A stretch of 64,000 bases of DNA, taken from positions 16,774,572-16,838,571 of the forward strand of contig JABBOT010000080.1 in the NCBI GenBank assembly GCA_016165875.1. The letters are read 5' to 3'. This DNA is from Acanthopleura granulata. Lineage: Eukaryota; Mollusca; Polyplacophora; Chitonida; Chitonidae. Below are positions 61,501 to 64,000 of this stretch, piece after piece. The notes under the pieces were generated by a model. It worked only from the letters and a program-made list of their open reading frames with translations. It did not search any database and was not told the DNA's origin. Within the stretch, counting starts at the first letter, position 1. Each line of letters begins with the position of its first letter. A program made the position numbers and the translations under genes.

Positions 61501-64000
61501 CAGACCTTCCCAAGGGAACAGTTACTAAGCAGACATTTAGATAAAATTTTGAGTAAAGGTTACTCTTGGGTTTAGGATCAGTACATTAAATTTGGAATTA
61601 CCTGGATTGGGTTATAGGTTAAGAAATTTTAAAACAATTCTTCATTGCTGACAGACAGGACAAAAATACAGAGTAATGTCCCTTTGTCACATTATTTTCA
61701 CAAATATACCTACATAAGCAGGTAGCTATGGCAGAGGTAATTGTTCTCTCGGAGTACTGAAATTGTGTTTTATTTGGATAAAACATTGCATCAAAGAAGT
61801 AGAACTTCCCTTCTACCACCATACTTTGACAAATAACACTGTCAAACTTTCTCAACTATGCTGTATAGAGATACAAGTGCATCATCAGTTACAGGCTAAT
61901 GATCTCCAACATACTTTATGTAAGACCACCTGAACAGCTATACAGAACAGACCAATCCCACCAAGGCCCTGAATGAGAACGCTTGTATCAGAGCATGATT
62001 CCAAGTCCGAGCAAAAGATTATAATAGTAGGTTGTGTGTCCTAGCCATCGTATTCTTTCACTAGCCACATCAACATGTTTACAGGATTCCCAGTTGATGT
62101 TTTATAATGCCGTTCAAGAGCACCACCAAAACCTGTAAAATTGTTGTCCAGTGTCCTGCTCATTTGATGTTTCCAAGAATTTCTCACTGATACAACAGCA
62201 GTCGATAGTTTGGGTAGAGCAAACCAGAGTGCAAATTCAAAAGCAGCAGTTGATAGTTTGGGTAGAGCAAACCAGAGTGCAAATTCAAAAGCAGCAGTTG
62301 ATAGTTTGGGTAGAGCAAACCAGAGTGCAAATTCAAAAGCAGCAGTTGATAGTTTGGGTAGAGCAAACCAGAGTGCAAATTCAAAAGCAGCAGTTGATAG
62401 TTTGGGTAGAGCAAACCAGAGTGCAAATTCAAAAGCAGCAGTCGATAGTTTGGGTAGAGCAAACCAGAGTGCAAATTCAAAAGCAGCAGTTGACAGTTTG
62501 GGTAGAGCAAACCAGAGTGCAAATTCAAGAGAAGATTTCTGAGGTCTTACTGTAGTACTGTATTTCGTACAATGTACATGCATCCCTTTGAGCTGAGGTC
62601 AAATCACCTTTGTGACTCAGGACAGCTAGGGTTTTTGCAGCTTGAATCCTGCGATATTATCTGATAGCAACTGGTAGCATTCAATCAGGCTCTAGCTGGT
62701 TTTAGGCAATTTACACGAGCTCGCCATCTGCGACAACTGCTGACTCAGCACATACATGTACGAGAATGCTCTACTTCCCGGTGACTCAAAGCATCCAGCT
62801 GTATCCAGATCTGACCATATCTATGTATATTTGTGTCCAATTAGAGTCATTATGAAAAAGGTCACGTAACAGTCATATATCTACATCAGTGCTCTCACAA
62901 TTATGTCACTAGTCAAAGTAGATATATGGGTATCTGGTCAACTTTGATGAGTCGGACTCAGGAGAAAATGACTGCAAGTTGGCTGTACTTTTTACACATA
63001 TACTGTATAGCAGGCGCATAATTATGAGGTTGACTAAATGGATTTAGCGTCTGTGACCTTAATAAAATGACTACACATAGGTCTGAGTTTCCCGTACAAA
63101 CATAAATGTCACAATTTAGGCCATATAATTTAAACTTTCACACCTGGCCCATCTATTCAAACAATGGAGATTTTCTTCGGAAAAAAAATCCCATGAGAGA
63201 CATATAGTGTTACATAGATACAGAACTGAGTCTCTCCTTCTTTTATAGGCCCGGTATGCTGATGGAAGAATCAAGAGCTCCAGAGCGAAAGGTAACAAAT
63301 GTGAGAGGTAAGTTTAGTTTAGCTAAATATTACTGAACAAAAGTAATGATTGTTTTCTAGCCATGTCTTCCACCATAGACTTTTAAGGAGTAGTTTATTT
63401 ACCACAACTTCCTTACAGTCCCTATACTACAAATATTTCTACTCCAATCGAGGTAGCTCGTATAGAATAAAACAACATGCCATATTGTCGTACAACCTCA
63501 GTTTATACTGAACTGGTGCCACTCCATGCCTACAACTTTTGCTCTGTAGCTCTCAGGTGATCACAATATTTAAAATAGGAAAGTTGCAGTTCCATATCCA
63601 TGTTAACAAGTGTTACTACATTTTAGAAAACTGCAAGAATATATAGACACAAATGTTCAAACAGAAGATTATTAATTCAGCTTAGGTTTCTTCTGTTTCC
63701 TTTTTCTTTCATCACACTGGAAACCACAATTCACAGGCAACCTGCAGCCATATACTCTCACAAATACACATATAACGCCGCACAACGGGTCCACCCCTCT
63801 GCACCCTCATATAATAATATTTTCTTCCCGGCTGGCGAATGTTCTCACATGTCAATCTGACAACGGTATGTTTTACTACACAAATCGCAAAGATTATTAA
63901 GTATACTTTCGTAACTTCAAAATCAGTACCTCTGTGTCTGTGGTTCATTACTCGTGCAAGCTGGCCGGTGGTTGGGGTCTTGTCACGCTCAGTTACACTT
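7260..64000 (-). CDS. ZNF385: ZNF385-like four-finger C2H2 (matrin/U1-type) zinc-finger protein, whole gene model
   Basis: Spliced model on the minus strand: 64000-63930, 58075-57315, 40274-40057, 39045-38840, 7540-7260. Every intron is GT..AG, and donor and acceptor phases match at all four junctions (1, 0, 2, 1). From ATG 63948 the product is 494 residues plus a TAA stop, close to the roughly 390-470 residues of vertebrate ZNF385 proteins. The proline-rich N-terminal half is followed by four fingers with Cys/Cys/His/His at about 189/192/205/211, 288/291/304/310, 340/343/356/362 and 455/458/471/477, all C-x2-C-x12-H-x5-H. That spacing and the HYxGKxHAKK context are typical of ZNF385 and of double-stranded-RNA-binding matrin-type fingers. 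A basic KKSRR at 437-441 could be a nuclear signal. Family knowledge suggests a nuclear nucleic-acid-binding role; the target is unknown. The true N-terminus may lie outside the window. Confidence 0.88.
9286..9357. repeat. Direct duplication, about 36-bp unit, two copies
   Basis: GTAATAATGGTCACTTGGGA followed by TATCCTGTATCT occurs twice back to back, nearly without mismatch, so the duplication is recent. Confidence 0.85.
9858..9890. repeat. 15-bp direct repeat, two copies
   Basis: TACGTGAATTGTTATA is repeated directly, giving two copies of a short AT-rich unit. No function is apparent. Confidence 0.7.
11338..11455. repeat. Dispersed repeat, copy A (partner at 32.12 kb)
   Basis: It shares with 32118-32235, in the same orientation and order, AAATGTTTCTTTTT, a CTGGGTG-GAAATA segment, CAAAATGTAATAACAA and CTTTTATCAG-GAAG. 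The two are diverged but colinear over about 115 bases, so this is an old interspersed repeat, possibly a MITE-like element. The internal inverted repeat is eroded here and better kept in copy B. Confidence 0.65.
12051..12316 (+). mobile_element. tRNA-derived SINE, near full length
   Basis: Plus orientation. A tRNA-like head follows GGGGGCCTCC: an A-box-like GGTTAGCGCACT is followed by a B-box-like GTGAGTTCAAGACC. Next comes the GC-rich central domain (TGGGAAGGTCCGCC, then TCCGGTTTCCTCCTACCATAATGCTGG). The tail carries GAAATACTCTTGAGTA, AAAACACCAATCAAATGAAT and AAAT repeats. No clear target-site duplication, and several substitutions against the 51.8 kb copy, so it is moderately old. It lies antisense to the host gene, in its 31 kb intron. 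Confidence 0.9.
13490..13930. promoter_or_regulatory. Motif-dense low-repeat block, possible enhancer
   Basis: More GC than its flanks and no repeats. Two AP-1-like TGACTCA sites (about 13574 and 13889), TTTGTTAATCC, CTTAATCAGA and GACAATGAC occur together. It lies in the long fourth intron. The call rests only on composition and motif content; conservation could not be tested. Confidence 0.25.
14780..15060. promoter_or_regulatory. Homeobox/TALE/SOX-like motif block, possible enhancer
   Basis: Close packing of TTTCAATTAATTAC (homeodomain), CTGTCAATTGTAAAATGACAG (inverted TALE-type TGACAG half-sites) directly followed by ATTGTTG (SOX-like), and CCAATTATCACAGG. No coding or repeat explanation was found. 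Inference from motif clustering only. Confidence 0.3.
15818..16354. promoter_or_regulatory. Cluster of CRE/ATF-like sites
   Basis: Within 540 bases: TGATGTCAT (15818), TGACGCTG (about 15871), CGACGTCAT (about 15898), CGATGTCAC (about 15925), TGACGTCAT (about 15946) and TGACGTCAC (16347). Two are full palindromic TGACGTCA and the others are one-base variants. In an AT-rich intron such CpG-containing octamers should be rare, so the cluster suggests a bZIP-responsive element. Binding is not shown. Confidence 0.4.
17331..17400. other. GC-rich, internally repetitive short segment
   Basis: A purine/GC-rich block built of GAGGC/CGAGGCC/GGGCCGAGCGAAG/GAGAGGCC pieces, ending in CCTATAGGTATC. It stands out against AT-rich flanks. 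It could be a terminus of an unrecognised transposable element or a dispersed repeat, but no second copy occurs in this window. Confidence 0.3.
20041..20620. promoter_or_regulatory. Low-repeat motif-dense block with palindromic TAATCC pair
   Basis: Contains GGATTAAGAAGGCTTAATCC (20563-20582), an inverted pair of K50-homeodomain-type TAATCC sites. Nearby are TTTAATGAATATCAAATGAG, AACAATAAGCC and ACGCGCTTTAAATTGG. An open plus-strand frame of 82 codons (20175-20423) lies inside but resembles no protein family I know. I read the block as a possible enhancer. Confidence 0.3.
21290..21900. promoter_or_regulatory. GC-elevated low-repeat block, possible enhancer or alternative promoter
   Basis: It contains CGACCAATAAGAAACAATTG (a CCAAT box next to a SOX-like AACAATTG), several CpG dinucleotides and overlapping open frames on both strands (about 80-119 codons) with no recognisable domain. 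GC is clearly above the intron average. No consistent exon with matching splice phase was found. Confidence 0.25.
22751..22992 (-). mobile_element. tRNA-derived SINE, near full length, with target-site duplication
   Basis: Minus orientation. The tail ATTTACTTATCTGATTGGTG comes first on the plus strand, then ACTCAAGAATATTTCACTTA, the central GGTGGGAGGAAACCGGGC, and the tRNA-like head ending GCGCTAGCGCGCTACCCGAC-TGAGCC. It is flanked by a 13-bp duplication, TTCATAGAAAATT (22738-22750) and TTCACAGAAAATT (22993-23005), with one mismatch. The central domain is shortened (GAGCCACAACC, lacking the CCCGGGGGAAAC stretch). Confidence 0.92.
23485..24780 (+). pseudogene. Decayed non-LTR retrotransposon (CR1/Jockey-like reverse transcriptase remnant)
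   Basis: Plus-strand fragments in changing frames follow the order of a LINE reverse transcriptase. The pre-RT segment, with VYKSLRNVDVKKSTG and later FNQSV, is at about 23846-23945. NYRPISIL is at about 24000-24025. An IDGNNIKNVTEARLLGVTTD-like segment is at about 24145-24200. The thumb signature YNAYILSLLDYCSAV with W changed to stop follows at about 24280-24325, then LLQLQRRAA and VILDAPYTTPS, then an LWNKLP-like end at about 24655. Frameshifts and stops are many. The catalytic-loop (xADD) region between NYRPISIL and the IDG segment is largely deleted. No endonuclease is visible, so the copy is 5'-truncated and inactive. It is antisense to the host gene. Confidence 0.85.
25470..26145. promoter_or_regulatory. 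GC-rich CpG-containing block, possible alternative promoter/first exon or enhancer
   Basis: It stands out by GC and CpG content. It contains CCTAGTAATTAGGG (palindromic homeodomain site, about 25633-25646) and an inverted AAGACGTCGT/ACGTCGTCTT pair at about 25471 and 25529. On the minus strand an ATG at 25827 opens MAERSALSEFSILFSVSH and reaches a strong donor-like CAC|GTAAGT at about 25774. On the plus strand an ATG near 25792 reaches AAAG|GTGAGT near 25829. The two readings conflict and neither has known homology. Confidence 0.3.
31490..31552. repeat. 63-bp near-perfect hairpin-forming inverted repeat
   Basis: The 31-base arms 31490-31520 and 31522-31552 are reverse complements with five mismatches and a one-base spacer; both outer ends are AATATTGTTC/GAACAATATT. 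Part of the left arm and its upstream sequence (GTGAAGC, then CTATAAATA-TGTTCGA-TGA-AGG) recurs at about 52280-52320. This suggests a small palindromic mobile element (MITE-like) or its terminus. Confidence 0.75.
32118..32235. repeat. Dispersed repeat, copy B (partner at 11.34 kb)
   Basis: Colinear with 11338-11455. Its core AAAAGTGATATTCCACAGCAGTGAAATATCACTTTT contains an inverted repeat (AAAGTGATATT / AATATCACTTT, about 32178-32213), absent or eroded in copy A. That is consistent with a MITE-like element able to form a hairpin. Confidence 0.65.
34184..34206. repeat. (TA)n microsatellite
   Basis: About eleven TA dinucleotides within AT-rich intron sequence. Confidence 0.9.
36070..36207 (-). 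mobile_element. 5'-truncated SINE with target-site duplication
   Basis: Minus orientation. It has the ATTT-repeat tail, TACTTAAGAATATTTCACTTA, GGTGAAAGGAAACCGGGC, CTGGGGGAAACCCACAACC and GCCACGTACG, then stops before the tRNA-like head. The 10-bp TTTTCATTTA flanks it at 36060-36069 and 36208-36217. An intact duplication around a headless copy indicates 5' truncation during target-primed reverse transcription, not later deletion. Confidence 0.88.
36793..37025. repeat. 32-bp minisatellite, about 7 copies
   Basis: Unit CATACCATCATGATAACGTT plus CAAACACCCCGG. Copies differ by single bases (AACGTT/AATGTT, CCCCGG/CCCTGG); the last copy carries GTTTGAACACTCC. Each unit holds two small palindromes (ATCATGAT and AACGTT). 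Confidence 0.95.
38840..39045 (-). CDS. ZNF385: ZNF385-like exon with zinc finger 3
   Basis: 206 bases, residues 334-401 plus split codons. The acceptor TTTTTCTTGATAG| has AG at 39047-39046; the donor is GCAG|GTATTT with GT at 38839-38838, phase 1. Finger 3 has Cys 340/343 and His 356/362 in the context VTSQGQLTSHLNGSRHKTKL. This resembles the second vertebrate ZNF385 finger (SLSQLEAHNTGSKHKT type) more than fingers 1 and 2 do. The tail is basic, then Gly-rich (five Gly in a row) just before the donor. It is separated from the finger-2 exon by only 1 kb. Confidence 0.92.
39046..40056 (-). other. Intron 3 of the ZNF385-like gene (phase 2)
   Basis: 1.01 kb between donor GT 40056-40055 and acceptor AG 39047-39046. 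Nearly half is a compound minisatellite (39.48-39.93 kb). The other part (39.05-39.48 kb) shows nothing recognisable. Confidence 0.85.
39483..39928. repeat. Compound minisatellite, higher-order, about 19-bp basic unit
   Basis: The basic unit is near TTCACAAAGGTACACATTC, with variants ATGAAGTTACACATTC, TTTACAAGGCTATAGATTC and TTCACAAAGATGCACATAC. These follow in a recurring order, forming blocks of about 60-75 bases repeated several times. It fills nearly half of the 1 kb intron between fingers 2 and 3, so array length would set intron length. Confidence 0.9.
40057..40274 (-). CDS. ZNF385: ZNF385-like exon with zinc finger 2
   Basis: 218 bases, residues 261-333. The acceptor TTGTGTTTGCAG| (AG at 40276-40275) is in phase 0 and the exon opens with ATGAAGCCT. 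The donor GCTGG|GTAAGC (GT at 40056-40055) is in phase 2. A Ser/Lys-rich linker leads into finger 2, with Cys 288/291 and His 304/310 and a HAKKLRL tail almost the same as that of finger 1, so fingers 1 and 2 look like internal duplicates. The in-frame ATG at the exon start could serve as an alternative start if a promoter lay in the upstream intron, but nothing seen supports that. Confidence 0.93.
40480..40583 (-). mobile_element. Diverged SINE-like element, copy 1 of a pair
   Basis: GCTAGTTGTTTAATGGCATA, CTTAA, TTCATAAGATGGCAATCAGT and GAAGGGAACTGAACTACC follow the layout of the SINE tail half (GTTTTACGCCGTACTCAAG, then CACTTATACGACGGC, then GGAGGAAACC), but strongly diverged. A second copy lies 20 bases on. 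Probably an older related SINE subfamily. Confidence 0.5.
40600..40705 (-). mobile_element. Diverged SINE-like element, copy 2 of a pair
   Basis: It repeats copy 1 in the same orientation: GCTTGTTGCTTAATGCCATG, CTTAAC, TTCATAAGATGGCAATCAGT and GAAGGACACC, then extends to CCACCAAACGTTTG. The pair could be a tandem duplication of one insertion or two insertions. Confidence 0.5.
45340..45670. repeat. 89-bp minisatellite, about 3.6 copies
   Basis: The same phase point (GTAGTTTACTCTAGG) recurs at 45421, 45510 and 45599, exactly 89 bases apart. Copies are nearly identical; the outer ones are more diverged. Each unit itself contains two TTTACTC-type sub-repeats. An open frame across it is a by-product. 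Confidence 0.93.
47241..47400 (-). mobile_element. Old SINE fragment
   Basis: GACTGGTGGTGACTTTGCTG, TACTTAAAAATATTTAAACT and CTGCCAGCATTCTGGTGGGAGGA match in order the tail and central part of the window's SINEs, followed by a poly-C run (about 47347-47360) where the GC-rich domain would be. Strongly decayed. Confidence 0.6.
49036..49225 (-). mobile_element. Possible SINE of a second family
   Basis: It begins with a TTTATTTACTTATTTGATTGG tail like the other SINEs, but the body differs and ends in CACGGCCTCGTGACCTGGATTTGAGCCAC, which resembles a B-box-like region read in reverse. The match to the main family is limited to the tail, so this is tentative. Confidence 0.4.
49730..50510. repeat. 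Higher-order minisatellite, 46/48/50-bp units
   Basis: The basic unit is GTCAGTAAACATGTAATGGC, GGTAAATCCCAGCCTGTGCA, CAGTGTGTAT (50), with 48- and 46-base forms lacking GT or GTAT. Four units (46+50+48+50) make a 194-base higher-order repeat: the variant TGACGGTAAATCCTAGCATG recurs at 49771 and 49965. Copies decay toward 50510; degenerate copies resume after the SINE at 50.78 kb. Confidence 0.92.
50522..50782 (-). mobile_element. Near full-length SINE inserted in a minisatellite
   Basis: Minus orientation, tail to tRNA-like head ending GGAGGCCCCC. It interrupts the 46-50-bp array: array units lie on both sides and CCAGCAT flanks it (50515-50521 and 50783-50789) as a 7-base duplication. Tail and head are more mutated than in the 51.8 kb copy (head GCCGCAACGGCGTGC). 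Confidence 0.88.
50783..50870. repeat. Degenerate continuation of the 46-50-bp minisatellite
   Basis: CATGCATGTCTCTGAACATG, TAACACCAATA, CTCAGCTTGTGCACAGCATG and AAAATGTAATACCAG repeat the layout of the last copies before the SINE, so the SINE split one array. Confidence 0.75.
50871..51812. repeat. 34-bp minisatellite, left arm of an inverted pair
   Basis: Unit CTGATGCATATGTGGACTGG, AGTGACTGTGTGGA (34), with 16-base partial insertions (CTGGAGCAAATGTGGA) and decay at the left edge. The reverse complement of this unit, with the same 34-bp period, is the array at 53.99-54.54 kb. The long minus-strand open frame (His/Ser/Pro-rich) is a by-product. Confidence 0.92.
51823..52104 (-). mobile_element. 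Full-length young SINE with target-site duplication, inserted in a minisatellite
   Basis: Best-preserved copy in the window. ATTT-repeat tail (about eight units), GATTGGTGTTTTACGCCGTA, CTCAAGAATATTTCACTTATA, GGGGAGAAACCGGGGCAGAG, CCCGGGGGAAACCC, CTTCCCACGTACGGCC, then the tRNA-like head: GGTCTTGAACTCACAGCGACC (reverse of the B box) and GCGCTAACCGACTGAGCC (reverse of the A box). It is flanked by GCAGATTGA at 51814-51822 and 52105-52113. The 34-bp array continues beyond it, so it inserted after the array formed. A polymerase III transcript would run antisense to nothing here: it is co-oriented with the host gene. Confidence 0.95.
52105..52175. repeat. Remainder of the 34-bp minisatellite beyond the SINE
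   Basis: GTAAATGTGGCCTAGAATGA, CTGTGGCC and ACTGATGCAAAT match diverged units of the array left of the SINE. Confidence 0.7.
52391..52566. repeat. 44-bp minisatellite, 4 copies
   Basis: Unit AAAGTATTATAAATAATTTA, AAGTCAAAGGGAAAATCCAT, ATTT starts at 52391, 52435, 52479 and 52523. It is AT-rich with only a few mismatches, so a young array. It lies between the two inverted 34-bp arrays. Confidence 0.95.
53165..53965. repeat. 69-bp minisatellite, a diverged dimer of the 34-bp unit
   Basis: AGTAAACTCTAGTCCACATT recurs at 53681, 53750 and 53819, exactly 69 bases apart. Each 69-mer splits into two half-units that align with each other (AGTAA..CTAGTCCACATTTG and AGTAA..CATTCCAGGCTTGC). GTCCACATTTGCATCAGTC also matches the reverse complement of the 50.9-51.8 kb array. 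The 94-codon minus-strand frame (repeat of 23 residues) follows from the period. Confidence 0.9.
53985..54545. repeat. 34-bp minisatellite, right arm of an inverted pair
   Basis: The unit CATCAGTCCACAGTCACTCC, AGTCCTTACATCCA is repeated at a 34-base period (for example ACTCCAGT at 54211 and 54245). Its reverse complement, GGACTGGAGTGACTGT-GGACTGATG, is the unit of the array at 50.87-51.81 kb. Confidence 0.93.
54628..54828 (+). mobile_element. Internally deleted SINE with perfect 13-bp target-site duplication
   Basis: Plus orientation: head GGTCCTCCATGGCTCAGTGC-GCTAGTG, B box GTGAGTTCAAGTCC, then CATGCTGGCTTCC joined directly to CCCAGGCTCTGCCC. About 60 bases of the central domain are missing. 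The tail runs GAAATATTCTTGAGTACGGC, GTAAAACACCAATAAAAT. TTGTATGAATCAA flanks it at 54615-54627 and 54829-54841, perfect over 13 bases, so this insertion is young. Confidence 0.95.
55271..55603. repeat. 54-bp minisatellite, about 6.2 near-identical copies
   Basis: Unit CATACATGTACTCCTGAGTG, CAGTAAGTGTCAAACACATA, CCTCCCCAGTCCCG; phase points at 55274, 55328 and on, 54 apart. Copies are almost identical (only TTTAC/TGTAC differs), so expansion is recent. As 54 is 18 codons, minus-strand frames are open with an 18-residue repeat. No other coding evidence. Confidence 0.96.
57315..58075 (-). CDS. ZNF385: ZNF385-like exon with proline-rich region and zinc finger 1
   Basis: 761 bases encoding residues 8-260 of the model. 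The acceptor is CTGTCAACAG| (AG at 58077-58076) and the donor is GAAGAG|GTAAGA (GT at 57314-57313, phase 0). The first half is rich in Pro, Gln and Ser, including a six-proline run after HYV near residue 70. A linker rich in acidic residues and Ser follows, then finger 1: FCKLCNAFLNAPNQAQQHY, with Cys 189/192 and His 205/211, and a basic HAKKVRL tail. This finger closely resembles the first finger of ZNF385 proteins. The Ser/Thr/Glu-rich end (about 215-260) looks disordered. The exon is GC-rich and has coding-like composition, unlike its surroundings. Confidence 0.93.
58608..58755 (-). mobile_element. 5'-truncated SINE at the edge of a minisatellite
   Basis: Minus orientation: ATTT tail, GACTGGTGTTTTATGCCATA, CTCAAGAATATTTCATGG, GGTGGGAGGAAACTGGGCAG, AGCCCGGGGGAACCCACGGC, then CCTTCCCACGAAGGC, where it passes into the 28-bp array. 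The tRNA-like head is absent. No clean duplication; array-like sequence (AACCTTCCCAACAGAGCATG) also lies left of it at 58547. Confidence 0.88.
58756..59520. repeat. 28-bp minisatellite, main block, about 27 copies
   Basis: Unit near CCTTCCCAAGAAAGCACCAC, AAGGTTAT, with phase points at 58801, 58829 and 58857. Higher-order variants (TTTCTCAGAAACCAACACAAGG, TTCTCAAGAAAGCAAAACAAGG and a CATCAGGTGGTT insertion at about 58959 and 59326) show block duplications. All three plus-strand frames stay open with a 28-residue period because the unit lacks stops. Confidence 0.93.
59521..60315. other. Unique segment splitting the 28-bp minisatellite
   Basis: About 800 bases without the 28-bp unit. GTTACCATAAAAA occurs near both sides (about 59607 and about 60280). 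A plus-strand frame at 59677-59874 (65 codons, ends WKKVFENGWTTLEKFL) looks somewhat protein-like but matches no family I recognise. Possibly an insertion into the array; its ends are not defined. Confidence 0.4.
60316..60545. repeat. 28-bp minisatellite, second block
   Basis: AACCTTCCCAAGAGAGCACC, AGATGCTT repeated about eight times with decay to the right. It is the same family as the block ending at 59520, whose last copies also carry GAGAGCACC and GATGCTTAACC variants. The two blocks were therefore once continuous or share origin. Confidence 0.9.
61364..61514 (-). mobile_element. 5'-truncated SINE with perfect 13-bp target-site duplication
   Basis: Minus orientation: ATTT tail, GATTGGTGTTTTACACTATA, CTCAAGAATATTTCACTCATG, GGGAGGAAACCGAGCAGAGC, CCGGGGGAAACCC and GGTTGCTGGCAGACCTTCCCA, then it ends before the head. 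GGAACAGTTACTA flanks it at 61351-61363 and 61515-61527, perfect. So it inserted truncated and recently. Confidence 0.95.
62202..62529. repeat. 48-bp minisatellite, about 6.8 near-identical copies
   Basis: Unit TTGATAGTTTGGGTAGAGCA, AACCAGAGTGCAAATTCAAA, AGCAGCAG, period 48, with only T/C changes at the first base group (TCGATAG, TTGACAG). Since 48 is 16 codons, at least four frames on both strands stay open; the minus strand reads LSTAAFEFALWFALPK per unit. It is very young by its uniformity. It lies in the intron of the zinc-finger gene, so a coding role is unlikely. Confidence 0.96.
63930..64000 (-). CDS. ZNF385: ZNF385-like, most 5' visible coding exon (partial)
   Basis: ATG at 63948-63946 begins MNHRHRG and ends at a donor, GAG|GTACTG (GT at 63929-63928), leaving one base of a split Gly codon. 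That is the phase required by the next exon. The reading frame is also open upstream of this ATG to the window edge (no stop in the 17 codons seen), so the exon may be internal with the real start beyond 64000. I chose this ATG only because it is the first one visible. The peptide is too short for a homology call; support comes from the phase match and the donor. Confidence 0.55.

Larger units (their letters stand above)
58076..63929 (-). other. Intron 1 of the ZNF385-like gene (phase 1)
   Basis: 5.85 kb between donor GT 63929-63928 and acceptor AG 58077-58076. It holds a 5'-truncated SINE (58.61 kb), a split 28-bp minisatellite (58.76-59.52 and 60.32-60.54 kb), another 5'-truncated SINE (61.36 kb) and a 48-bp minisatellite (62.20 kb). 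In 60.55-61.36, 61.53-62.20 and 62.53-63.93 kb I see only AT-rich unique sequence. Confidence 0.8.

Noticed and set aside
62041..62583. 180-codon frame with a 16-residue repeat
   Set aside because: 48-bp array in an intron, open in several frames on both strands.

Overview
This is a eukaryotic nuclear window. It has one gene with introns, long AT-rich non-coding stretches, tRNA-derived SINEs with target-site duplications, a decayed LINE and many minisatellites. The intron sizes, the SINE type (tRNA head, conserved central GC-rich domain, ATTT-repeat tail) and the very frequent TACATGTA palindrome fit a marine invertebrate, most likely a lophotrochozoan such as a mollusc. The species cannot be fixed from the sequence alone.

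The only gene I can support is on the minus strand and covers almost the whole window. It is a ZNF385-family zinc-finger gene with five coding segments: 63930-64000 (5' end possibly beyond the window), 57315-58075, 40057-40274, 38840-39045 and 7260-7540 (stop codon). All four introns have GT..AG ends, and the phases agree at every junction (1, 0, 2, 1). From the first visible ATG (63946-63948) the model gives 494 residues. It has a proline-rich N-terminal half and four zinc fingers, all C-x2-C-x12-H-x5-H, with one finger in each of the last four exons.

Layout by region. 1-7259 lies downstream of the stop codon and holds three minisatellites. 7541-38839 is a 31.3 kb intron. It has few tandem repeats but carries three SINE copies, a decayed non-LTR retrotransposon (about 23.48-24.78 kb), a 32-bp minisatellite and several blocks dense in transcription-factor-like motifs that may be enhancers. 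39046-40056 is a 1 kb intron with a compound minisatellite. 40275-57314 is a 17 kb intron whose right half is packed with minisatellites. These include two 34-bp-period arrays in opposite orientation, forming an inverted arrangement about 3.7 kb across, and young SINEs inserted into the arrays. 58076-63929 is an intron with a 28-bp minisatellite in two blocks, a perfectly periodic 48-bp array and two 5'-truncated SINEs.

Most long open frames in the window are by-products of minisatellites whose period is a multiple of three (24, 48, 54, 69 bp). They are not evidence of genes. I found no CRISPR array, rRNA, standalone tRNA gene or second convincing protein-coding gene.
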